Shown here: positions 1 to 5,047 of the stretch, in pieces
Layout: each line of letters opens with the position of its first letter
Position numbering within the stretch: position 1 is the first letter of the stretch
Source: Bacteroidota bacterium
Lineage (GTDB): Bacteria; Bacteroidota; Bacteroidia; Bacteroidales; UBA1556
Direction: 5' to 3'
DNA length: 11,312 nucleotides
Assembly (NCBI GenBank): GCA_003648395.1
Contig: QMPB01000088.1
Span: forward strand, 1 to 11,312
The notes under the pieces: model-generated
What the model was told of the DNA's origin: nothing
Seen by the model: only the letters and a program-made list of their open reading frames with translations
Databases searched by the model: none
Made by a program: the position numbers and the translations under genes

Positions 1-348
1 AGACTATATGATTATAGAACTACGGAAAGGATATAGGTTAATACAGATTATGGAGCAAATAAAAAAACTATAGTTGAACTTAACAATAGTTTTAGGGACA
101 TCAACCTCCTTTTTTAAGTAAATTCAATTAAAAAAAACGACTAAGTAATTAATCTATAGGATATACGCAGTACAAGATTACTTACTGTTTTTACTTACGA
201 AACAAACGAAACCAATAACGAAATCACACCCGAAATACCCGACTTTAGTCCAGAAAACACTCCCGAAATAAACGAAATCGTTAACGAAAATACAAATCTT
301 TGAATTTTATTTGAGCATTTTTAAAGATATATCAATATAACATCAAGT
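1..348 (+). pseudogene. Gene-poor left edge with decayed plus-strand coding remnants
   Basis: No intact gene is visible here. Several short open stretches on the plus strand look protein-like but are split by stops and frame changes. One is in frame 2 from base 2 to the stop at 71-73. One is in frame 1 from 37 to the stop at 115-117 and includes NTDYGANKKTIVELNNS. The last is in frame 1 from 160 to the TGA at 301-303. This last stretch has no start codon and reads as an acidic Asn/Glu/Pro-rich tail (ETNETNNEITPEIPDF, then PENTPEINEIVNENTNL). The spaced GAA codons give the DNA a repetitive look between about 196 and 290. I infer the 3' part of a hydrophilic protein gene broken by frameshifts, transcribed toward the convergent DUF2971 gene. 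The family is not recognised, and chance open frames in AT-rich DNA remain possible. Confidence 0.3.
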
Positions 349-1161
349 TTATAAAATATCCATATCTTTAAACTTTAGCCAAGGTTTAAGTTTAGATTCA
401 TTTAGAATATGTTTTTTGGAGAATTTACTTAGAATTCTTTTATGTTTATCTATTGAAAATTTACTCATTCTAGGGTTTGCAAATAATTCAAAATCTAATT
501 TATCAATTTCTCCAAGACAATATTCAATTCCTAATTTGTCACTATATTCAACCTTTTGAATAACAACCCTATATTCCTCTTCGTGTTTAAATGCAATATG
601 TTTTCTGAATGCAGAATACCTCAATCGTGATCCTTTTTCCTCAAAAGGAATTGCTTCATAATCTTGATATTTAACCCTTCCTGCTATAACTAAGTCAGAA
701 GAAGATATAATATGGCTATGAAGCTTAAGTCGTGATTTAATTAAGCTTTGTAGCTTGCTTCTTTCAAATTTTATCATAAAACCATTTGGTGCATATAAAT
801 CCCACATGCCAATTGATTCTGAATTGCTAAGAGCCCATGAACTTACATACTTTTTTCTTTGGCTATTTAAGTTTTCCTTAACTTTATTTAGTGCATTTCT
901 TCTTCTTACTACCATATCTGCAGCTACTCCTTCAGGCATAATTGAAGTATCCATATAACTTAAAAAATCAAGATTTGGTAAATGTCCAATTAATTCTGTA
1001 ATATCAAATGGCGTAATATTTTCTAAATTATCTTCGAAAGTATCCATTCTGGCAAAATACAAACTACCTGTTTCAAGAAAATGGATTAATTTTTCTAAAG
1101 AAATATATCTATAGATATATTTTAATTTTATTCCTTTCGTATTGTACGTATCCCAATGCAT
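349..1161 (-). CDS. DUF2971 domain-containing protein
   Basis: This is a 270-residue protein of unknown function that I place in the DUF2971 family from its motif pattern. An N-terminal segment, YISLEKLIHFLETGSLYFAR (residues 19-38), is followed by MDTFEDNLE. The family core near residues 105-131 has the order SSWALS..SIGMWDLYA..GFMIKF, matching the usual phenylalanine/serine, Met-Trp and Gly-hydrophobic signature. The block AFRKHIAFKHEEEYRVVI at 184-201 matches the family's aromatic, glutamate and Arg-Val motif. It has no signal peptide or membrane segment, so it is probably cytoplasmic. The start ATG at 1159-1161 follows a minus-strand -7 box about 48 bases upstream. It stands alone in a decayed accessory region, between convergent coding debris on the left and gene relics on the right. 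DUF2971 genes are often scattered in accessory DNA, which fits. The biochemical role is unknown and I do not assign one. Confidence 0.8.
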   Translation of the reverse strand: MHWDTYNTKGIKLKYIYRYISLEKLIHFLETGSLYFARMDTFEDNLENITPFDITELIGHLPNLDFLSYMDTSIMPEGVAADMVVRRRNALNKVKENLNSQRKKYVSSWALSNSESIGMWDLYAPNGFMIKFERSKLQSLIKSRLKLHSHIISSSDLVIAGRVKYQDYEAIPFEEKGSRLRYSAFRKHIAFKHEEEYRVVIQKVEYSDKLGIEYCLGEIDKLDFELFANPRMSKFSIDKHKRILSKFSKKHILNESKLKPWLKFKDMDIL

Positions 1162-1208
1162 TATTTTCAGATATTATTATGAGTTATTCTTCAATAATTG
1201 ATATATCA

Positions 1209-1238
1209 CAAAGATAATTTAAAATAATAATCCGTAAA
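1209..1238 (-). promoter_or_regulatory. Candidate promoter of the DUF2971 gene
   Basis: On the minus strand, TATCTTTG at 1216-1209 is a perfect match to the Bacteroidota -7 consensus TAnnTTTG. A TTTA at 1238-1235 lies 18 bases upstream and is one mismatch from the -33 TTTG box. The predicted start near 1203 gives a leader of about 40 bases before the ATG at 1161. The -33 match is imperfect, so confidence is moderate. Confidence 0.5.
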
Positions 1239-1330
1239 TATTTTAGTGTAGCTTAAAAAATAACATACTCATTAGATTTGTATTTTATCAACTCTCTTAG
1301 CTTTTTTCTTTGTGTTAGTATATACGAAAG

Positions 1331-1388
1331 CCATAATGAAAGTTACGATTCCTTGACTAAAACCATAACAAAAGTTACGATTCTTTGA
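1331..1388. repeat. Pair of 26-bp imperfect direct repeats
   Basis: Bases 1331-1356 and 1363-1388 match at 23 of 26 positions, with the shared core AAAGTTACGATTC. The copies are separated by 6 bases, so the period is 32. Read on the minus strand, each copy carries GGAATCGTAACTTT or AGAATCGTAACTTT followed by an ATGG. It is therefore a duplicated 5' leader or start region, or a short binding-site repeat. Its function is unknown. Confidence 0.7.
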
Positions 1389-1411
1389 GAAAACTTTGAG
1401 AAAACTTTGAG
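1384..1411. repeat. 11-bp tandem repeat TTTGAGAAAAC, 2.5 copies
   Basis: The unit TTTGAGAAAAC occurs exactly at 1384-1394 and 1395-1405, followed by a partial TTTGAG at 1406-1411. It overlaps the end of the second 26-bp repeat. Slippage-type duplication in non-coding DNA is the simplest explanation. Confidence 0.7.
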
Positions 1412-1438
1412 CAATTTTGATAAAGCATTACAGCTCTA

Positions 1439-1474
1439 AACCCAAATCATCAATTAAACTCACAAATTTGGGTT
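1439..1474. repeat. 9-bp perfect inverted repeat with 18-base loop
   Basis: AACCCAAAT at 1439-1447 is the exact reverse complement of ATTTGGGTT at 1466-1474. No T-run follows on either strand, so it does not look like an intrinsic terminator. It overlaps the last codons and stop of the minus-strand relic at 1460-1555. It could be a structured 3' end or an element-derived terminal repeat. Confidence 0.5.
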
Positions 1475-1555
1475 AATACCAATAAATTCATATACACCTT
1501 TCATTTCAGAATCCATTTTATAAGCGGGATTCACTAACCTAAAATAACCTCTATT
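1460..1555 (-). pseudogene. 3' remnant of an unrecognised gene
   Basis: After an in-frame TAG, 31 codons with convincing protein-like composition run to a TGA at 1462-1460. They include GYFRLVNPAYKMDSE and then MKGVYEFIGINPNL. The first in-frame ATG is at codon 14, so as a gene this would be only 18 codons. The mix of Gly, Pro, aromatic and charged residues reads like the conserved C-terminus of a folded protein. I do not recognise the family. It overlaps the stop of the T9SS sorting-domain fragment by a few bases in another frame, so two unrelated gene ends appear to be abutted here. That is typical of deletion scars. A chance open frame cannot be excluded. Confidence 0.35.
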
Positions 1556-1808
1556 CTATAATAACTTTTAATATAGATGAAAGTCCATTACGGTACTTAA
1601 ATTGAATAAAATATAACCCAAGTGCTTCATTTATTTCAAAATTCATACTATTGATTGATTTATATTTTTTACTCATGATTAACTGGTCTTGAATATTATA
1701 TATACAAACACTAATTTTATTTACATATTGATTTAAAAGCAAAATCCAAAATCTAACCTCAATAAATTTGTAATCAAACCTATACAAAAGTTCGTTAATT
1801 TTAGACAA
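1551..1808 (-). pseudogene. Orphan T9SS type A C-terminal sorting-domain fragment
   Basis: The 85-codon frame matches the pattern of the T9SS C-terminal sorting domain (TIGR04183-like). ISVCIYNIQDQLI (residues 32-44) resembles the beta-strand motif v.IYd.qGqlv. EALGLYFIQFKYRNG (61-75) resembles l..GiYfIqv...g. The sequence ends KVIIE directly before the stop, exactly where such domains end. In secreted Bacteroidota proteins this domain routes cargo from the periplasm through the type IX machinery. Here nothing precedes it: the first about 30 residues lack the usual YPNP-type motif and show no signal peptide, the only start is TTG, and no cargo domain is encoded upstream. I infer the 3' stump of a deleted or rearranged T9SS cargo gene. 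A TACTTTTG box at 1820-1813 lies just upstream but has no clear -33 partner. Confidence 0.6.
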
Positions 1809-1840
1809 AGCACAAAAGTAAGAAAATATATTAATTTCTT

Positions 1841-1913
1841 AATCGAAAGCTCATCTGACTAGAGCGTCCCGAAATGCTTCGGGAAGATAATCGGTTCATA
1901 CCGATATTCTCCA
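1841..1913 (+). pseudogene. Degenerate tRNA-like sequence (tRNA relic)
   Basis: Three tRNA arms can be traced in order with correct spacing. The D-arm is GCTC (1849-1852) paired with GAGC (1862-1865), loop ATCTGACTA. The anticodon-like arm is TCCCG (1867-1871) paired with CGGGA (1880-1884), loop AAATGCTT. The T-arm is ATCGG (1890-1894) paired with CCGAT (1901-1905), loop TTCATA. An acceptor-like ATTCTCCA follows to 1913. Defects argue against function: the T-loop has 6 bases and lacks one position, the anticodon loop has 8 bases and no U33, the D-loop has GA in place of GG, and the 5' acceptor strand (1841-1847) does not pair with ATTCTCC. The parent was possibly an Ala-type (TGC) tRNA, but this is uncertain. 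Two terminator hairpins follow directly. tRNA genes and their fragments are common integration scars. Confidence 0.55.
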
Positions 1914-1918
1914 ATTTT

Positions 1919-1950
1919 AAACTCCAAAGCCTTTGGCGAATGAGTTTTTT
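1919..1950 (+). terminator. Intrinsic terminator hairpin following the tRNA relic
   Basis: AAACTC at 1919-1924 pairs with GAGTTT at 1942-1947 and runs into a T-run at 1945-1950. An inner CCAAA/TTTGG stem (1924-1936) can form as an alternative or partly nested fold. It is the first of two hairpins in a row and probably ended transcription from the degenerate tRNA unit. Confidence 0.45.
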
Positions 1951-1956
1951 ATTACA

Positions 1957-1990
1957 AGCACTTACGGCAATTTTCTGTAGGTGCTTTTTT
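1957..1990 (+). terminator. Strong intrinsic terminator
   Basis: AGCACTTAC at 1957-1965 pairs with GTAGGTGCT at 1977-1985 over 9 bp, with one G-T pair, closing an 11-base loop. Six T residues follow (1985-1990). This is a standard Rho-independent terminator for plus-strand transcripts, with no intact gene in front of it other than the tRNA-like relic. Confidence 0.75.
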
Positions 1991-2117
1991 GCAATCATTA
2001 AACAAATATGATTATTTATAATAAAACACTCTAAATCAACTTTACTCTATATATTCATTTTTTCACTTTATTAGATAAACCTAAATTCAGTAAAACAATC
2101 TACTAAAAACACAAAAC

Positions 2118-2139
2118 CCCCCAACATTTCTGCTGAGGG
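2118..2139 (-). terminator. Minus-strand intrinsic terminator with GAAA loop
   Basis: Read on the minus strand, CCCTCAGCA (2139-2131) pairs with TGTTGGGGG (2126-2118) over 9 bp, including two G-T pairs. The hairpin closes a GAAA tetraloop and is followed by GTTTTGTGTTTTT. It would terminate transcription coming from the 2140-2310 direction, where no intact gene lies. This implies an uncharacterised minus-strand transcript. Confidence 0.65.
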
Positions 2140-2304
2140 ATTATTCAATAATTACTAACCTCCCATAGGTCCTACCCCATTATTAACCTTAGTGAAATAT
2201 CTTAAAAATTCTTACAACAATACTTCTATTATTGCTTATTATTAATAAAAATATTTTCTCAAATATTCTTATTTTCGGTTTATTTCATTTGTTTTTTTGT
2301 TTTA
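2118..2304 (-). ncRNA. Candidate small transcript divergent from the two-component operon
   Basis: A minus-strand TACTTTTG (2317-2310) fits the Bacteroidota -7 box. The hairpin terminator at 2139-2118 would end a transcript of roughly 190 bases. The 3' part is G-rich for this DNA, with GGGG, GG, GGG and GG runs between 2178 and 2159. Inside it, an 18-codon open segment (2211-2155) reads EFLRYFTKVNNGVGPMGG before a TAG 15 bases from the hairpin, but it has no usable start codon and a TAA directly in front. It could be a small RNA, a decayed small peptide gene, or a leader. No -33 TTTG is visible, so the promoter is weakly supported. Confidence 0.35.
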
Positions 2305-2338
2305 CAATGCAAAAGTAGAATAATAATATTTCATATTT

Positions 2339-2356
2339 ATCACCCTAAAGGGTGAT
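2339..2356. promoter_or_regulatory. Perfect 7-bp inverted repeat upstream of the response-regulator promoter
   Basis: ATCACCC (2339-2345) and GGGTGAT (2350-2356) flank TAAA, ending 14 bases before the -33 box. Six T residues follow (2356-2361) on the plus strand, so it could act as a terminator for upstream transcription. Its symmetry and position also fit an operator for a dimeric LuxR/NarL-type regulator such as the gene product directly downstream. The sequence cannot separate these two readings. Confidence 0.5.
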
Positions 2357-2370
2357 TTTTTATTTATTTT

Positions 2371-2401
2371 TTTGTTTTACTTTTACCGTCCAATATCTTT
2401 G
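2371..2401 (+). promoter_or_regulatory. Consensus Bacteroidota promoter of the two-component operon
   Basis: TTTG at 2371-2374 and TATCTTTG at 2394-2401 match the -33 TTTG and -7 TAnnTTTG boxes with 19 bases between them, the classic spacing. Transcription should begin about 5-7 bases after the -7 box, at 2406-2408, which is the ATG at 2407 itself. The message is therefore predicted to be leaderless or nearly so. Confidence 0.75.
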
Positions 2402-2406
2402 CACAA

Positions 2407-3024
2407 ATGAAATCAAAAAAAATAATAATACTCGATGACCATACTCTTTTTTTAAAAGGAATGGAGCTTATTCTTAAAGAGTACTGCCCAAACTGTGATA
2501 TTTATACATATCAATCAATTAAAAAACTTAAACATGATCGACTTAATCTTCGTAAATTTGATTTATTAGTTAGTGATATTGAACTTCCTGATGAAGATAC
2601 TTTTAGTTTTTTTTCATTATTAAAAGAAAACTATCCTAGACTACCTATTTTAATAGTTTCAATGCATAAAAAGAATGCAATTATTAAAAAGTGTAAAGCA
2701 ATCGGTATTGAAGGATATTTACTTAAACACGAAGACCAACAATTAACAAAAGCCATAACAACTATTCTTAGTGGTAAAGAGTATTTCTCAAAAACGATAG
2801 TAGATTTCTGTAAACAAACTAATAATATTAACGAAAATTTGTCTTTAAGGGAAGAAGAGATAATTAAGCTGATTGCAAAAGGACATCCAAATCAAAAAAT
2901 AGCATTAATTTTGACACTTTCAGTAGAAACTATTAAGACTCATAAAAGGAATATTAAGCTTAAACTTAACCTTAAGAGTACTTCTGATATAATTGATTTT
3001 GCTAAGAATAACTACTTATTATGA
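2407..3024 (+). CDS. NarL/FixJ-type response regulator transcription factor
   Basis: This 205-residue protein has the standard two-domain layout. The receiver domain (about 4-120) carries the acidic pair D10-D11, the phospho-acceptor D57 (in LLVSDIELPDE), S85 at the Thr/Ser switch position (ILIVS) and the conserved K107 (GYLLKHED). The C-terminal LuxR-type helix-turn-helix covers about 145-203. It begins NLSLREEEIIKLIAKG and has the recognition helix in VETIKTHKRNIKLKL. Phosphorylation by the co-encoded kinase is expected to drive dimerisation and DNA binding. The start ATG at 2407 is needed for the first beta-strand (KKIIILDD), and the promoter -7 box ends only 5 bases before it. The stop overlaps the kinase start (ATGA), indicating translational coupling. 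Target genes are not evident from sequence. Autoregulation through the adjacent inverted repeat and control of the downstream polysaccharide genes are both inference. Confidence 0.93.
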   Translation: MKSKKIIILDDHTLFLKGMELILKEYCPNCDIYTYQSIKKLKHDRLNLRKFDLLVSDIELPDEDTFSFFSLLKENYPRLPILIVSMHKKNAIIKKCKAIGIEGYLLKHEDQQLTKAITTILSGKEYFSKTIVDFCKQTNNINENLSLREEEIIKLIAKGHPNQKIALILTLSVETIKTHKRNIKLKLNLKSTSDIIDFAKNNYLL

Positions 3025-4886
3025 GCTTGAATAAATACTATATTCCATCAATCTTTCTTCTTTTACTACTCTCTATTACTAATTTATATTCTCAGAATAA
3101 AAAAAACATTCTAAATATAGACTTATTAGAAAAGCCTATTGGTTTAGACAACTATACTTATATATATTCTACAAAAGATAGCAGCACAAATATTAATAAT
3201 ATATTAGATAAAGAATTTATTAATACTCCAAAAGGTCTTCACGGAATAAATGATAATACTATATATTGGGAAAGATATAGTTTTTCTAATACTACTAATA
3301 GAGAAAAAGAGTATTATATATATTTTCCTTATGCAATAATTAATAAGTTAATAGTATTCACCCATTATAAAAATATTATTATTAAAAACGCTTCACTAGG
3401 AATGTTATATCCTAGAAAGAATAAAGAAATTGAATCAATAGGTTATCCTATAAAAATATCATTAAAACCTGGTATTACAGATGTATATATATACATTAAA
3501 CACTTCCGCTTAGCATTACGTACAACCTCTTTTTTACTTACCGAAGCCCAATTACGAAAATCAAATGAAAACCAGAATGAAATAATATGGTTTTGGAAAG
3601 GCTTCTATATTTTTGCCGCACTTATTGCTATAATATTATTTATTGTAACTAGGCGCAAGATGTTTTTATACTATTTCATGCTAAATTTGGGCATGGGAAC
3701 ATATTTCACAGGAGAAATAGGAGAAATTTCCAAGGTAATTACAAATGTACCCTTCAATCTAACAGCAAATATTAAACAAACAGGTATCCTTTTAGCTTTT
3801 ATTTCTTTACCATTATTAATTAATCAAATAACACCATATTCCAAACTTAGACCAAAGTTGTGGAAATTAATACTATTTATTAATGGTTTTATTGCACTAA
3901 ACTGGTTCATTTGCTTATTCCCATACACCCTCACTACTAATGTTTTCTTATTTACCACCTATTTATATAATTTTTATGCTCCTCTTATTTTAATAAGCCA
4001 ACTATACTTATTATACGTTGCATATAAAGCACATATAAATAATTCAAAGGTATTATTTATAGGTTATGGAGGATATATTTTTGCCCTATTTATTTATGGT
4101 ATATTGCCAAATTTAGGCCTTTTGCAGCAAAACTTAATGGTCTACAATACATTTATTTTGGGCTCCCTATTCGAGATATTTATCTTTATGTTAATTCTTG
4201 GCAAAGAAACTTTTAGTGTTTATCAACATCGAGCAACCCTTCTAGAGAAGCAAAAAGAACATCAATCAAACATAATATGCGCTATTGTTGAGAGTCAAGA
4301 AAAAGAAAGAAATAAGGTTGGTAGAGAACTCCATGATATGATTGGTGCTAATATCTCTGTTATCAAACAGCAAGCAGATAAAAGCAATGAAAAACTACTT
4401 AACATAATTGATAGAACTATTGAATCTGTAAGACATTTGAGTCATGGGCTTGTTACTCCTTTAATAAAAGATGACGATTTTGTAGATGAAATAAATGAGC
4501 TTTGTGTTTTATTCTCAAATATTGACTTGAAGGTTAAAACCCATTTTCATAACTGGAATAGAATTGACAATAAAATAATTGTTACACATTTGTATAGAAT
4601 AACTCAAGAATTATTGCAAAACGCTGTAAAACATAGCAAAGCAAGTAAAATCAGCATACAATTCTTAGTAAATAATAACGGTGAACTAACACTAATGTAT
4701 GAGGATAATGGTATTGGTTTCGATTATGATAAAGCAATAAAAGGCGATGGCTTAGGCCTAATAAATATTAATAACAGAATTCATATTATTAAATCTAAAA
4801 TATATTATGATACTGAGAAAAATAGAAACGGAACAACTGTTGTTATTAATGTCCCTGCATCTACAATATGCTTAAATAATAATTAA
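3021..4886 (+). CDS. 7TMR-DISM-type sensor histidine kinase (HisKA_3)
   Basis: This is a 621-residue membrane kinase. A signal peptide (about 1-25, cleavage near SLYSQ-type NLYSQ) precedes an extracytoplasmic domain (about 30-185). That domain contains NTIYWERYSF and resembles the 7TMR-DISM extracellular-2 fold used for ligand sensing. Seven predicted membrane helices lie at about 190-400. A linker leads to the HisKA_3 dimerisation/phosphotransfer helix ESQEKERNKVGRELHDMIG with phosphorylated H438. The HATPase domain has the N box (QELLQNAVKHSK, N534), the G1 box DNGIGFD (562-568), the G2 box GDGLGL (575-580) and GTTVVINVP near the end. HisKA_3 kinases pair with NarL-type regulators, and such a regulator is encoded directly upstream with an ATGA overlap. 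The cytoplasmic part appears complete and catalytically competent. The signal is unknown. No clear terminator follows, only a weak T-rich stretch near 4910. Confidence 0.92.
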   Translation: MSLNKYYIPSIFLLLLLSITNLYSQNKKNILNIDLLEKPIGLDNYTYIYSTKDSSTNINNILDKEFINTPKGLHGINDNTIYWERYSFSNTTNREKEYYIYFPYAIINKLIVFTHYKNIIIKNASLGMLYPRKNKEIESIGYPIKISLKPGITDVYIYIKHFRLALRTTSFLLTEAQLRKSNENQNEIIWFWKGFYIFAALIAIILFIVTRRKMFLYYFMLNLGMGTYFTGEIGEISKVITNVPFNLTANIKQTGILLAFISLPLLINQITPYSKLRPKLWKLILFINGFIALNWFICLFPYTLTTNVFLFTTYLYNFYAPLILISQLYLLYVAYKAHINNSKVLFIGYGGYIFALFIYGILPNLGLLQQNLMVYNTFILGSLFEIFIFMLILGKETFSVYQHRATLLEKQKEHQSNIICAIVESQEKERNKVGRELHDMIGANISVIKQQADKSNEKLLNIIDRTIESVRHLSHGLVTPLIKDDDFVDEINELCVLFSNIDLKVKTHFHNWNRIDNKIIVTHLYRITQELLQNAVKHSKASKISIQFLVNNNGELTLMYEDNGIGFDYDKAIKGDGLGLININNRIHIIKSKIYYDTEKNRNGTTVVINVPASTICLNNN

Positions 4887-4997
4887 AATTATATATTAGG
4901 CTGTCCCTTTTTTCTATTTTCAAAGTGAATAATTAAAGAAAACTGTAGCATCTATTGTTAAAAACTCAGATAAAGCTGATAGTGCAATAAATTTCCT

Positions 4998-5005
4998 TAA
5001 TTTTG
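4998..5005 (+). promoter_or_regulatory. Candidate -7 box upstream of the Wzz-like gene
   Basis: TAATTTTG matches TAnnTTTG and lies 42 bases before the ATG at 5048, giving a leader of about 36-38 bases. No TTTG is found at the expected -33 distance, so support is partial. If real, it lets the polysaccharide gene pair be transcribed separately from the two-component operon. Confidence 0.4.
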
Positions 5006-5047
5006 CGTTCAGTTTTATTACAATTTTTGTTTAAAGAGATTAAATAT

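Larger units (their letters stand above)
1162..1550. other. Intergenic stretch with gene relics and repeats
   Basis: No intact long gene is present. The segment holds the DUF2971 promoter and a 20-codon minus-strand ORF at 1272-1334 starting MAFVYTNTKKKAK. It also holds two 26-bp direct repeats, an 11-bp tandem repeat, a 9-bp inverted repeat at 1439-1474, and most of a minus-strand coding relic (1460-1555). The 20-codon ORF could be the start of a lost gene, because its ATG lies in one of the direct repeats. It has no recognisable family and could be chance. Confidence 0.45.
1991..2406. other. Structured intergenic region upstream of the two-component operon
   Basis: No plausible intact ORF is present on either strand. 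Minus-strand ATGs at about 2334 and 2288 hit stops within ten codons. The region contains a minus-strand terminator (2118-2139), a GC-richer patch (2117-2180) in otherwise very AT-rich DNA, a minus-strand -7 box (2310-2317), a 14-base exact repeat TTTTTTTGTTTTAC (2292-2305 and 2367-2380), an inverted repeat (2339-2356) and the response-regulator promoter (2371-2401). Confidence 0.6.

Noticed and set aside
196..290. Possible CRISPR-like or tandem repeat (recurrent CGAAA)
   Set aside because: Spacing is irregular and the repeated unit is only 4-5 bases. It is explained by recurring Glu codons in an Asn/Glu/Pro-rich reading.
755..958. Plus-strand 67-codon open frame
   Set aside because: It lies wholly opposite the DUF2971 coding sequence, whose family motifs fix the coding strand, and has no family-like motif of its own.
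1331..1388. CRISPR array of two units
   Set aside because: The gap between copies is 6 bases, far too short for a spacer, and no further copies or cas genes are present.
1439..1474. Intrinsic terminator for neighbouring relics
   Set aside because: The stem is good, but no T-run follows on either strand and the loop is 18 bases.
1841..1913. Functional tRNA gene
   Set aside because: The 6-base T-loop, the 8-base anticodon loop without U33 and the unpaired acceptor stem make a working tRNA unlikely.
2407..4886. Hybrid (one-component) two-component protein
   Set aside because: Regulator and kinase are in different frames with a 4-base overlap and separate start and stop codons, so they are two proteins.
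5003..5047. Earlier TTG start for the Wzz-like protein at 5003
   Set aside because: It would place the start inside the -7 box and add 15 residues of no family character. The ATG at 5048 has an A-rich site in front and fits the family's short N-terminus.
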